From the IMG/VR virus record IMGVR_UViG_3300025009_000167, positions 1-46,715 of that record: a DNA stretch of 46,715 bases; one strand, written 5' to 3'. Numbering within the stretch: the stretch's first letter is position 1; each line of letters begins with the position of its first letter. Shown here one piece after another: positions 37,939 through 43,792 of this stretch. Position numbers and translations under genes: made by a program. The notes beneath the pieces were generated by a model. It saw only the letters and a program-made list of their open reading frames with translations. It had not been told where the DNA came from and made no database searches. This DNA is from a virus.

Positions 37939-38104
37939 TAACTTACACCACCAAAACACCCCTATCAACCCCGACGCCCTACCGTTTCCCCAACCCCAGG
38001 TCATCCTGGTCATCATATCACTTAGTTTCTCTCTCCAATAACTGAGTAAAGCTTGAAAGTTTTTTTGTGCTGTATTGGGGCAGAGAACACGTCCTTACTC
38101 CCCC

Positions 38105-38275
38105 CTAGTAGGGGAACCGGGGTATGGGTAGGCGTTGCTGGCCTGGTGCGTAATAATGAAGGCGCTGCCGGCGCCTGTTCGCACTATTGCATCTTATGTC
38201 AACCTGTCCACTCGTAGTCATCGCAGGCTCGCTGCCCATGCCCCCTTGTACTGCGATGCTCGTAGCTGCAACCAT
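38105..38275 (-). CDS. Doubtful 56-aa ORF after terS
   Basis: MVAATSIAVQGGMGSEPAMT, then TSGQVDIRCNSANRRRQRLH. Open frame without a convincing ribosome-binding site; an Arg-rich patch is the only feature. It may simply be open by chance. Confidence 0.2.
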   Translation of the reverse strand: MVAATSIAVQGGMGSEPAMTTSGQVDIRCNSANRRRQRLHYYAPGQQRLPIPRFPY

Positions 38276-38294
38276 GCTAACCGTACGGATACCG

Positions 38295-38729
38295 TCACTC
38301 CGGGTCATCATCCAGCATCCGGCACTCCACCTCCACGGCACCAGCCTTGAGCAACAGCGCCTCCATTGTGCGCAGCTCATCCAGCGTGAGGGTTCGCAGG
38401 TCCGGGCCCGGGCCGGGCACCGCTATACCGCGGTGCTCAACTACTCTGTGAGGCGCATAGAGGGACGGCTTGCGTGCATCCAAAAACTTCTCCAAGAGCC
38501 GATCCGAGCCTGCGTATGCTCTGCGGATGCCTTCGCCCTCAAGGCATTCGGTGGAAATCTCGAAGGCCACCTTCATATCCTTCGCGAACTGGGGATCAGC
38601 TCTGAGCCAATCGTAGATCACTTGGCGGGCGGTATCCGTTTCGTTGCAGGCTTGGGTAATGATGCCGGTTTTGGCGTAGGCACGCAGGAAGTGTTTCTTA
38701 GCTGTATGGTTACGGAAATTATAGTCCAT
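38295..38729 (-). CDS. terS: Terminase small subunit
   Basis: The 144-aa protein has the DNA-recognition subunit pattern: N-terminal HTH (KKHFLRAYAKTGIITQACNE, then TDTARQVIYDWLRADPQFAK), helical oligomerisation segment, and GSDRLLEKFLDARKPSLY, which mirrors the SDxLLxxFLLKxRxPxxY motif of small terminases. The ATG overlaps the upstream 71-aa gene by 11 nt with AAGGCG upstream. It is separated from terL by about 2.1 kb. Confidence 0.85.
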   Translation of the reverse strand: MDYNFRNHTAKKHFLRAYAKTGIITQACNETDTARQVIYDWLRADPQFAKDMKVAFEISTECLEGEGIRRAYAGSDRLLEKFLDARKPSLYAPHRVVEHRGIAVPGPGPDLRTLTLDELRTMEALLLKAGAVEVECRMLDDDPE

Positions 38730-38934
38730 ATCTCGTCGCCTTGGGGTTCATTAGGGGGGGGTTTTCGTCGGCATAGCCGACATCATCGCGGTAATAGATT
38801 GTACATTTGGGTTTAAGGGCCTGGTCGCCGCGCGCCTCGAGGACAACGACCAGGCCGGTGGCGTCGGCGGGTTTCCGTGCGATGATAGCGGAGAGTTGGC
38901 GGTGTAGATCGGCGGCCCAGGGTGGCTGGCTCAT
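38719..38934 (-). CDS. Hypothetical protein, 71 aa, predicted leaderless
   Basis: MSQPPWAADLHRQLSAIIAR, then LVVVLEARGDQALKPKCTIY, YRDDVGYADENPPLM. Small alpha/beta protein, unrecognised. It is the first gene of the leftward block; its ATG lies 6 nt from a TATCAT -10 box and has no Shine-Dalgarno. The 3' end overlaps terS. Confidence 0.65.
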   Translation of the reverse strand: MSQPPWAADLHRQLSAIIARKPADATGLVVVLEARGDQALKPKCTIYYRDDVGYADENPPLMNPKATRYGL

Positions 38935-38940
38935 GCTCTC

Positions 38941-38968
38941 ATGATAGCGGGGTTGTGGCGGTTGTCAA
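38941..38968 (-). promoter_or_regulatory. Leftward promoter of the terminase operon
   Basis: TTGACA (38963-38968), a 16-bp spacer, TATCAT (38941-38946), then 6 nt and the ATG at 38934. The transcript would begin at the start codon. Confidence 0.65.
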
Positions 38969-38969
38969 G

Positions 38970-39022
38970 TTGGGCAAGAAAATTGGCCCAAAACTGTTAT
39001 AACTTTTGCCAAATTGTTATAG
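38970..39022. promoter_or_regulatory. Candidate operators between divergent promoters
   Basis: Inverted repeat TTGGGC (38970-38975) and GCCCAA (38986-38991); palindrome GTTATAAC at 38996-39003; direct copy TGTTATAG at 39015-39022. All lie between the leftward and rightward promoters, so a repressor could control both. Confidence 0.45.
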
Positions 39023-39048
39023 ACATCCCTGCCCTGCCATGATATGAT
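39020..39048 (+). promoter_or_regulatory. Rightward promoter of the early cassette region
   Basis: TAGACA (39020-39025), exact 17-bp spacer, TATGAT (39043-39048); one mismatch from consensus in each box. Transcription would begin near 39055 and serve the whole plus-strand block. Confidence 0.65.
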
Positions 39049-39054
39049 AGGTAC

Positions 39055-39435
39055 AGTAGAGATTGAGAGAGGGGGAGGCGAGAGAGAAACGAGACGAGGG
39101 GTTGCAGGGCCGGGGAAGCGAAGTCCGGCAGCGAAGCAAGGGCCTCTCATTAGACAGCAACCGGTGAGCTAGAACAGACAAGCCGGCGAATGACTCAGGA
39201 AACTGAGGTAGCGAATTCAGGATTCAAGAGCGGGTGGAATGCCGACTTGAGACGGGGAGAGGGAATTGAAGGCGGGTTAATCCCTGCCGCTTGGGGTATC
39301 TAGTTGAACACGTTGCGAGTGAGTGAACCAGGTCCGAGGTTGCTATCTGATGACTTGGCTAAGCCGCTCACCCAAGAAACGATAGCAGTCACACTAGGGC
39401 CTCAAGCGCAAGGGATTAAAACGGAGGGACGGATC
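39055..39435 (+). other. Long untranslated leader of the early transcript
   Basis: About 380 nt between the predicted start and the first supported gene. It is purine-rich at first (GAGAGAGGGGGAGGCG) and then has short inverted segments, such as CTCAG-GAAA-CTGAG at 39194-39207, another GNRA-capped hairpin. No convincing ORF. May act as a structured regulatory RNA; the function is not readable. Confidence 0.45.
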
Positions 39436-39639
39436 ATGGGCAAGCCAGCGTGGGGAATACCGGAAGACAGCTACATCAATCAGAGCCTGGAAGCCAAAGA
39501 ATTTAGGCGGGCATGCAATGTGCTTTTCCTGAACGGGATAGGCACGCCGGAAGCCATCGTTAGTGCCCGACATACCACCTACGAAAAAGCGCTTCGGGCG
39601 ATTGGGGATGCTCACTGCACGGCATACCTACAGAGATAA
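39436..39639 (+). CDS. Small hypothetical early protein, 67 aa
   Basis: MGKPAWGIPEDSYINQSLEA, then FRRACNVLFLNGIGTPEAIV, helical. First gene of the rightward transcript. ATG 39436 follows GGAGGG; an ORF from 39304 lacks a ribosome-binding site and is less likely. Unrecognised; possibly a small HTH-like protein (GIGTPEAIVSARHTTYEKAL). Confidence 0.6.
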   Translation: MGKPAWGIPEDSYINQSLEAKEFRRACNVLFLNGIGTPEAIVSARHTTYEKALRAIGDAHCTAYLQR

Positions 39640-39650
39640 AGAAAAGTGTA

Positions 39651-39673
39651 CCCGGCAGCTTGAGACTGCCGGG
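39651..39673 (+). terminator. Hairpin before the ArdC-like gene
   Basis: Perfect 8-bp stem CCCGGCAG/CTGCCGGG with 7-nt loop. No U-run follows, so it is more likely an attenuator or RNA-stability element than a terminator. Confidence 0.5.
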
Positions 39674-39700
39674 CGATGGACACGAAAGGAGCAAGCTATC

Positions 39701-40135
39701 ATGTCCAAGCCCAGTATAGCACGGAAGCTCACACCTACCCAGGCCCAAGTGTTCAGCCGCTACTCCGAAGCGAACGCCTCCAAAGTAGTCAGTACGCTAA
39801 CCTGTGGCTGCCAACCGTACCAGGATGTGTTCACCTACGGCCGCTGGCAAGCGATGGGATTCCAGGTACAGCGAGGAGAGAAGGCGATTCGCCTTCCCTT
39901 AATCAAGGAGGTCCAGGACGCGGATACCGAAGAAACCAAGCGGGTGAAGGGCATGAGCTTCGTGTTCTGTCGGCACCAGGTCCAACCCGCCAATGGCGAG
40001 AGCACCCCGCAACCACGGCCGCAGGCAGCACAAGGTACAGCAGAAGCACAGGGATTCACAGTTGCCGGATTCTACAACACAAAGCCCAGTGCCGATCGCA
40101 CCGAGAGCCTAATGGAAGGGTGGAAAGCGCTATGA
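39701..40135 (+). CDS. ArdC-like ssDNA-binding domain protein, 144 aa
   Basis: Contains YGRWQAMGFQVQRGEKAIRL and a later KGMSFVFCRHQV, resembling the N-terminal domain of ArdC-type antirestriction proteins (W-x-GxxVxxGEKxI). ArdC binds ssDNA and protects incoming DNA. The metalloprotease half is absent, so this would be a binding domain only. ATG 39701 has AAAGGAG upstream; the TGA overlaps the next ATG (ATGA). Confidence 0.6.
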   Translation: MSKPSIARKLTPTQAQVFSRYSEANASKVVSTLTCGCQPYQDVFTYGRWQAMGFQVQRGEKAIRLPLIKEVQDADTEETKRVKGMSFVFCRHQVQPANGESTPQPRPQAAQGTAEAQGFTVAGFYNTKPSADRTESLMEGWKAL

Positions 40136-40845
40136 CTACCACGGCTACCGTCTCCGATGCACTACTAGAGAAAATTACCGCTCTGCTGCGGATGGCAGAG
40201 CATCCGAACAGCAACCCCAACGAGGCCGCCCTTGCATTGGAGCGCGCACAGGCGCTTTTACTCAAGCACAACCTGGACAGGGCCAGCTTGGATACCGGCA
40301 ACGGTAAGGGCGAGACTGAAAAGGCCGGGATGCTTGATCTTGGATACGATCATAACTGGCGCCCAACCTTAGCGCACGTTATCGCCAAAGCGAATCTATG
40401 CCGGGTAATACGGTCTCCGGCCGACAGCAAGATTCACCTGTTCGGGACCAGGACCAACGTGCGGGTAGTCCTTTCTATGTACCTGTGGATTGGCGAACAA
40501 CTCGAAGGCATGGCTCTCAAGGACTTCAAAACCTACCGGGCCAGCGGCGGCCGGACGCATGGCACAACGTGGAAGACCAGCTACTTTATCGGCGCCGTGT
40601 CCACTCTGCGCGACCGCCTAGCCAAGCCCCTTGAGGCGTTCGCTCAAGGGGAAGGTCGGGCACTGGTACTCTACCAAAAGGACCTCGTAGACAGAGCCGT
40701 CAAAGGCGTATTCCCGCACCTGGCGCGTGGTAGTGCCGGGCGTGCCACATCCAACGAGGGACTGACCGCTGGACGTCAGGCCGGTAGCCGGGTGTCGTTC
40801 TCACGGCCGGGCACTCTAACCAGCGGCCGGTTACTCTTATCCTAG
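40132..40845 (+). CDS. DUF2786 domain protein, 237 aa
   Basis: The N-terminal 45 residues match DUF2786 (LEKITALLRMAEHPNSNPNE, then AALALERAQALLLKHNL). The middle segment (TNVRVVLSMYLWIGEQLEGM, then SYFIGAVSTLRDRL) is shared with many phage and plasmid proteins of this class. The biochemical role is unknown. Coupled to the ArdC-like gene by a 4-nt overlap, a common pairing in mobile elements. Confidence 0.8.
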   Translation: MTTTATVSDALLEKITALLRMAEHPNSNPNEAALALERAQALLLKHNLDRASLDTGNGKGETEKAGMLDLGYDHNWRPTLAHVIAKANLCRVIRSPADSKIHLFGTRTNVRVVLSMYLWIGEQLEGMALKDFKTYRASGGRTHGTTWKTSYFIGAVSTLRDRLAKPLEAFAQGEGRALVLYQKDLVDRAVKGVFPHLARGSAGRATSNEGLTAGRQAGSRVSFSRPGTLTSGRLLLS

Positions 40846-40854
40846 GCAGAGTCA

Positions 40855-40870
40855 AGGCCCTTCGGGGCCT
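40855..40870 (+). terminator. UUCG-capped hairpin
   Basis: AGGCCC-TTCG-GGGCCT, a 6-bp stem with a UUCG tetraloop, 10 nt past the DUF2786 stop. No U-run, so RNA-stability or processing is as likely as termination. Confidence 0.5.
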
Positions 40871-40901
40871 GTAATGCGCAAGGCCGGTGACAAGCCCGGC
40901 G

Positions 40902-40940
40902 GGTCCCCTGGCCGGGTCGGGGAGTAGTTAAAGGGAGAAG
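40902..40940 (+). repeat. Second repeat family, copy A
   Basis: GGTCCCCTGGCCGGGTCGGG followed by GAGTAGTTAAAGGGAGAAGA. Nearly identical to 41913-41950. Contains a CCCC/GGGG stem and ends in a Shine-Dalgarno before the 40955 gene. Confidence 0.7.
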
Positions 40941-40954
40941 AGAGAAACGGAACG

Positions 40955-41266
40955 ATGAGGCTCATACGCGAGGGCAGCAACTACATAGCCCTCTCATCAT
41001 TCGACGAGCGCGGTATCCCCAAAGACGCGGGCCTCCGGTGGGACCCCGCCCAGCGGCGGTGATGGACCGACAAGCCCGCCATCGCCTCCAAGCTAGCTCG
41101 GTACGCGGATGATGAGTGCCGCGCAGAGTTGGAATCAATCGCCACAGCACGCACTGAGCAGATCGAGGCCAGTCGGGCCGCCGATGCCGTAATTGATATG
41201 CCTGTGGCGAAGAGCGAGCCCGAAAGCAGTTTAGTTAGCAAGCCCGGTCGCGAGGCCGGACGTTGA
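40955..41266 (+). pseudogene. Early protein interrupted by in-frame TGA at codon 36
   Basis: The frame reads MRLIREGSNYIALSSFDERG and AGLRWDPAQRR, then TGA (41060-41062), then WTDKPAIASKLARYADDECR and onward to TGA at 41264. The whole resembles a small domain with AGxRWDPxxxxWWT seen near phage helicase-like proteins, in which the TGA position is Trp. One base change (TGG to TGA) would explain it; readthrough or sequencing error are alternatives. The C-terminal residues SKPGREAGR are encoded by the next hairpin repeat. Confidence 0.6.
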
Positions 41267-41270
41267 AGGA
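41242..41270 (+). repeat. GNRA-hairpin repeat R1
   Basis: Hairpin CCGGTC-GCGA-GGCCGG (41244-41259), then ACGTTGAAGGAG supplying the Shine-Dalgarno for the 41278 gene. First copy of the family. Confidence 0.85.
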
Positions 41271-41277
41271 GTATACG

Positions 41278-41442
41278 ATGACACTGAAAATCGGGCGCAC
41301 GTATGAGTACTGCAGGGTGTGTGGCAGTAGACTGACCCGACCAATCAGTCTCAGCGGGAAGCGCCCCACATGCCCGGTTTGCGTGGCTTGCGCACCATCG
41401 CAAACAAACCAACCCGGAGTTACCGTACTGCCTCGCGGCTAG
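41278..41442 (+). CDS. Zinc-ribbon-like mini protein, 54 aa
   Basis: MTLKIGRTYEYCRVCGSRLT, then RPTCPVCVACAPSQ. Two CxxC knuckles (12/15 and 32/35, with Cys38) form a typical rubredoxin or zinc-ribbon fold. AAGGAG lies 7 nt before the ATG. Role unknown; first hairpin-headed cassette. Confidence 0.75.
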   Translation: MTLKIGRTYEYCRVCGSRLTRPISLSGKRPTCPVCVACAPSQTNQPGVTVLPRG

Positions 41443-41497
41443 GCGGCGCCAAGCGCTAACCAAGCCCACAGCCCGGCAGCTATTACACGGTAACAGC

Positions 41498-41536
41498 AAG
41501 CCAGTCCGACCGTGAGGCCGGGCGTTGGAGAAGGAG
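41498..41536 (+). repeat. GNRA-hairpin repeat R2
   Basis: CCGACC-GTGA-GGCCGG (41506-41521), one A-C mismatch in the stem, then GCGTTGGAGAAGGAGAGG. Precedes the 41541 gene. Confidence 0.85.
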
Positions 41537-41540
41537 AGGA

Positions 41541-41762
41541 ATGATGAAAGACCGGCACGGAGTCACCACATACTATTATTCTGATACGTGGCCATACGGC
41601 GAATGCGGCCATGCCCACAGGTCAGACGATGCCGCCGTGAAGTGCGCCATCCGAATCCTGCACGGCGACAAGCAAGCGGCAGAATTCTATGGCATCAATT
41701 CCCGCGCAGACCTCCGCCGCGTCGCGGATCGGTGCACGCGGAGGACTACCGTAGGCGTCTAA
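41541..41762 (+). CDS. CGHxH zinc-motif protein, 73 aa
   Basis: Contains CGHAHRSDDAAVKC (Cys-Gly-His-x-His-x8-Cys), a compact zinc site, and a helical C-terminus (EFYGINSRADLRRVADRC). The same motif with identical spacing, CGHSHQTIAAADKC, is in the gene at 44331. ATG 41544 is an equally good start. Likely binds nucleic acid or protein through the zinc knuckle (inference). Confidence 0.7.
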   Translation: MMKDRHGVTTYYYSDTWPYGECGHAHRSDDAAVKCAIRILHGDKQAAEFYGINSRADLRRVADRCTRRTTVGV

Positions 41763-41783
41763 CGCCAAGGTCGGGCGCGGAGT

Positions 41784-41820
41784 AGCCAGTCCGGTCGCGA
41801 GGCCGGGCGTTGGAGAGGGA
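41784..41820 (+). repeat. GNRA-hairpin repeat R3, orphan copy
   Basis: CCGGTC-GCGA-GGCCGG (41791-41806), then GCGTTGGAGAGGGAGAG. It is followed by ATG immediately followed by TAA, so no gene is attached. Confidence 0.85.
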
Positions 41821-41866
41821 GAGCCATGTAATCTCAATGACAACCTGACAACTGAATAGCCAGCCT

Positions 41867-41908
41867 CTCCGCTGGCACCTGCCCACGTACGGGCAGATTC
41901 GAGCGGAG
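41867..41908 (+). ncRNA. Nested hairpin in an empty cassette
   Basis: Outer stem CTCCGCT (41867-41873) with AGCGGAG (41902-41908); inner stem CTGCCC (41879-41884) with GGGCAG (41891-41896). Lies between the orphan hairpin R3 and the second-family repeat; no ORF. Could be a small structured RNA or a scar. Confidence 0.45.
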
Positions 41909-41912
41909 AACA

Positions 41913-41950
41913 GGTCCCCTGGCCGGGCCGGGGAGTAGTGGAAAGGGAGA
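41913..41950 (+). repeat. Second repeat family, copy B
   Basis: GGTCCCCTGGCCGGGCCGGG, then GAGTAGTGGAAAGGGAGA, nearly identical to 40902-40940; replaces the GNRA hairpin as leader of the 41961 gene. Confidence 0.7.
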
Positions 41951-41960
41951 AGAAGGGACG

Positions 41961-42161
41961 ATGAGAACGGGACAGGGATACTGCCCGGTTTGTGGCAAGT
42001 GGTATAGTCTGCTCGCCAACCATATCCAGGACAAGCCTGGGCCAGAACACCAGGCTTATCGGACAGCGCACCCCCACGCTGAGTCCTGGCATAGAGCACC
42101 TGACGGCTCGCCGTGCAGATGTACCGCCGAGGACCGACGGTACGGCTGCGGGTGCATCTAG
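41961..42161 (+). CDS. Zinc-finger-like mini protein, 66 aa
   Basis: MRTGQGYCPVCGKWYSLLAN, then HIQDKPGPEHQAYR: CxxC followed by spaced His looks like a C2H2 knuckle. The C-terminal CRCTAEDRRYGCGC is a second Cys-rich cluster. Probably a nucleic-acid-binding accessory protein. Preceded by the second repeat family rather than the GNRA hairpin. Confidence 0.65.
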   Translation: MRTGQGYCPVCGKWYSLLANHIQDKPGPEHQAYRTAHPHAESWHRAPDGSPCRCTAEDRRYGCGCI

Positions 42162-42200
42162 CCCCTGCCGCCTGGGTCAGCCCCAAGCGAGAGGGACTAA

Positions 42201-42236
42201 AGCCAGCCCGGTCGCGAGGCCGGGCGTTGAAAGGAG
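42201..42236 (+). repeat. GNRA-hairpin repeat R4
   Basis: CCGGTC-GCGA-GGCCGG (42208-42223), with C replacing U at the outer U-G pair (C-G, compensatory), then GCGTTGAAAGGAG. Precedes the heptad-repeat gene. Confidence 0.85.
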
Positions 42237-42243
42237 AACGGGA

Positions 42244-42774
42244 ATGGACGAGCTAGGGGTGCACTGCCATCACGATGTACTCCTCGAGATCGTAACCAGC
42301 TTCGAGAAGCGCGTGGAATATATCCGCGCCAATAAGCCCGCATCGGAAATCCCGCTCCGCCTGAGGCTGTTTCAACTCATCCCGCCTGAGCGCCTCCCCG
42401 CCGCGCTGGGGGAGACACGGGACGAGGGCAGACGCCTGTGGACCGAGGGCAACCGCCTACGGGACGAGGGCAGCCGCCTGTGGGCCGAGGGCAGACGCCT
42501 ACGTGCCGAGGGCGACCGCCTGTGGATCGAGGGCGACCGCCTACGGGCTGAGGACAACCGCCTGTGGATCGAGGGTGACCGCCTGTGGGCCGAGGGCACC
42601 CGGCTGTGGACCGAGGGCAACCGCCTACGGTCCGAGGGCAACCGCCTACGGGACGAGGGCATTGCTGCGCACATGCCGGCACTACTCGCGCTCCATGCCG
42701 CGCTTTGCCCCGATTGCCCGTGGGATGGGAAAACCATCTTCACTCACCAGAACCAGGATGGCACGTGGTATTGA
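42244..42774 (+). CDS. Heptad-repeat coiled-coil protein, 176 aa (paralogue of 2606-3136)
   Basis: Same architecture and length as the minus-strand protein at 2606. The N-terminal domain has VHCHHDVLLEIV and RLRLFQLIPPERL, and about a dozen tandem heptads of type RLWxEGD/N follow (RLWIEGDRLRAEDNRLW). The C-terminal domain has HMPALLALHAALCPDCPWDG. Start at ATG 42244, 7 nt after AAAGGAG; the frame upstream is a shadow. Should form a rod-like coiled coil with Cys/His end domains. Unknown function. Confidence 0.8.
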   Translation: MDELGVHCHHDVLLEIVTSFEKRVEYIRANKPASEIPLRLRLFQLIPPERLPAALGETRDEGRRLWTEGNRLRDEGSRLWAEGRRLRAEGDRLWIEGDRLRAEDNRLWIEGDRLWAEGTRLWTEGNRLRSEGNRLRDEGIAAHMPALLALHAALCPDCPWDGKTIFTHQNQDGTWY

Positions 42775-42799
42775 TCGTGCCTGACCCTGGCAAAACCCA

Positions 42800-42828
42800 A
42801 CCAGTCCGAGGCCGAGCGTTAGAAGGAG
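42800..42828 (+). repeat. Degenerate hairpin repeat R5
   Basis: CCAGTCCGAGGCCGAGCGTT then AGAAGGAG: the 5' arm and GNRA loop have been deleted while the Shine-Dalgarno part is kept. It still precedes a gene (42837). Confidence 0.75.
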
Positions 42829-42836
42829 AAACGGAG

Positions 42837-43238
42837 ATGAAAATCAGCACTGTATGTTGCGAAGCTGATCTCTTTGTTGAGGCAGTACCAGTCAGATGCA
42901 GTCAACATACTCACCATAACATCTGGCTACGTCGGTCTAAAACTGGTTGGATGCTTTGGAGGCGGGGTTGTCCCCCTGGTGAAGGGTGGGAGAGAAGCTT
43001 CCCCACCTACCAGGAAGCGAGGGACTACTGTTCCCCCGTAGAAATGCCCGAAACCGAGGAGGAGTTTGATACTCTCCTCAGTTTCAGCTACCGGGCCTCA
43101 GTTTTACGCGCTCACCTGAGCGCGCAAGATTCAAGAGCCCAATATTTACAACCCGGACAAGTTCTAACGTTGGAACGGTTGGAACGGTTGGAACTGTTTG
43201 AGGCTGCGCCGCGAGGCGAAGGCAACCCGCCTACGTGA
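42837..43238 (+). CDS. Hypothetical early protein, 133 aa
   Basis: MKISTVCCEADLFVEAVPVR, then CSQHTHHNIWLRRSKTGWML, W. Cys/His-rich N-terminus may bind metal; then a small beta region and a helical C-terminus (TEEEFDTLLSFSYRASVLRA). Near the end GGAACGGTT repeats three times in the DNA, giving LERLERLE. Start at ATG 42837 set by AGAAGGAG. Not recognised. Confidence 0.65.
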   Translation: MKISTVCCEADLFVEAVPVRCSQHTHHNIWLRRSKTGWMLWRRGCPPGEGWERSFPTYQEARDYCSPVEMPETEEEFDTLLSFSYRASVLRAHLSAQDSRAQYLQPGQVLTLERLERLELFEAAPRGEGNPPT

Positions 43239-43250
43239 GTGGGCGCTAGT

Positions 43251-43276
43251 CCCCTGACATCCTGCCTCTTCAGGGG
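43251..43276 (+). terminator. Hairpin after the 133-aa gene
   Basis: CCCCTGA (43251-43257) pairs with TCAGGGG (43270-43276). An alternative CCTGCC/GGCAGG stem (43261-43266, 43275-43280) overlaps it, so the two are mutually exclusive. No U-run. Confidence 0.4.
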
Positions 43277-43293
43277 CAGGCGTTAGCGGAGTA

Positions 43294-43330
43294 GCCAGTC
43301 CGGTCGTGAGGCCGGGCGTTGGAGAAGGAG
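43294..43330 (+). repeat. GNRA-hairpin repeat R6
   Basis: CCGGTC-GTGA-GGCCGG (43300-43315), then GCGTTGGAGAAGGAG. Precedes the 43339 gene. Confidence 0.85.
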
Positions 43331-43338
43331 ATGGGGAA

Positions 43339-43515
43339 ATGAACATGATCGAGAGCCCAACAGAGACCTACTGCCAATTTCCCAAAGCACACAGGGAAAT
43401 TCCTGTGTGCTGGGATTCCTCCGGCAATGCTCTCGCCTGGGAGGACGGTCCGGCAGACGCTATCTTCCTAGTTTGCAACCTACCAGTGCAGAGAGAACCA
43501 CTAGAGAGCATCTAG
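43339..43515 (+). CDS. Small hypothetical protein, 58 aa
   Basis: MNMIESPTETYCQFPKAHRE, then IPVCWDSSGNALAWEDGPAD. Two Cys, no clear fold. Start ATG 43339 follows the repeat-encoded GAAGGAG; the frame 5' of it is translated repeat and is rejected. Confidence 0.55.
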   Translation: MNMIESPTETYCQFPKAHREIPVCWDSSGNALAWEDGPADAIFLVCNLPVQREPLESI

Positions 43516-43523
43516 CTCAACGA

Positions 43524-43558
43524 AGCCAGTCCGGTCGAGAGGCCGGGCGTTAGAAGGA
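43524..43558 (+). repeat. GNRA-hairpin repeat R7
   Basis: CCGGTC-GAGA-GGCCGG (43531-43546), the only copy with GAGA, still a GNRA loop; then GCGTTAGAAGGAG. Confidence 0.85.
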
Positions 43559-43565
43559 GAAGGAC

Positions 43566-43736
43566 ATGATTACGAGCAGAATCAGCCAGGAGTATCTGGA
43601 CGCACTGAACGCACTGAACGCACTGGGTAGCTGCCCGTTGTGCGGCAGCGAGCAGATCGAATTGCGATGGAACGATGCGGCGGACCTTACGGGGTACTGC
43701 CCGTTGTGTAAGGAGTACTTCGAGGTTCGGGCCTAA
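43566..43736 (+). CDS. Double CPxC zinc-ribbon mini protein, 56 aa
   Basis: MITSRISQEYLDALNALNAL, then GSCPLCGSEQIELRWNDAAD and YCPLCKEYF. Two CPLC knuckles (Cys23/26 and 45/48) 22 residues apart form a classical zinc ribbon. AGAAGGAGAAGG precedes the ATG. Probably binds nucleic acid or a host protein (inference). Confidence 0.75.
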   Translation: MITSRISQEYLDALNALNALGSCPLCGSEQIELRWNDAADLTGYCPLCKEYFEVRA

Positions 43737-43745
43737 GCACGCGCG

Positions 43746-43783
43746 AAGCCAGTCCGGTCGTGAGGCCGGACGTTGGACGAAGG
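43746..43783 (+). repeat. GNRA-hairpin repeat R8
   Basis: CCGGTC-GTGA-GGCCGG (43754-43769). The outer pair is U-A here instead of U-G, keeping the helix; then ACGTTGGACGAAGGAG. Confidence 0.85.
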
Positions 43784-43792
43784 AGAGGGAAA

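Larger units (their letters stand above)
37833..38294. other. Non-coding regulatory gap between terS and the HTH operon
   Basis: About 460 nt. It holds the inverted repeat at 37909-37938, AT-richer DNA, a CCCCT/AGGGG mini-hairpin near 38104-38116, and a 6-bp AGGCGC/GCGCCT hairpin at 38160-38176. A weak 56-aa minus frame (38105-38275) follows terS. I see no complete consensus promoter, although TAATAT lies between the dyad arms on the minus strand. Confidence 0.5.

Noticed and set aside
38965-39150. 61-aa minus ORF across the divergent promoter region
   Set aside because: No ribosome-binding site, it covers both promoters and has atypical composition.
41060-41062. Genome-wide TGA-to-Trp recoding
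   Set aside because: Neighbouring genes (for example those ending at 41316-type TGA, 42774 and 40135) end in TGA with sensible C-termini; only one internal TGA was found.
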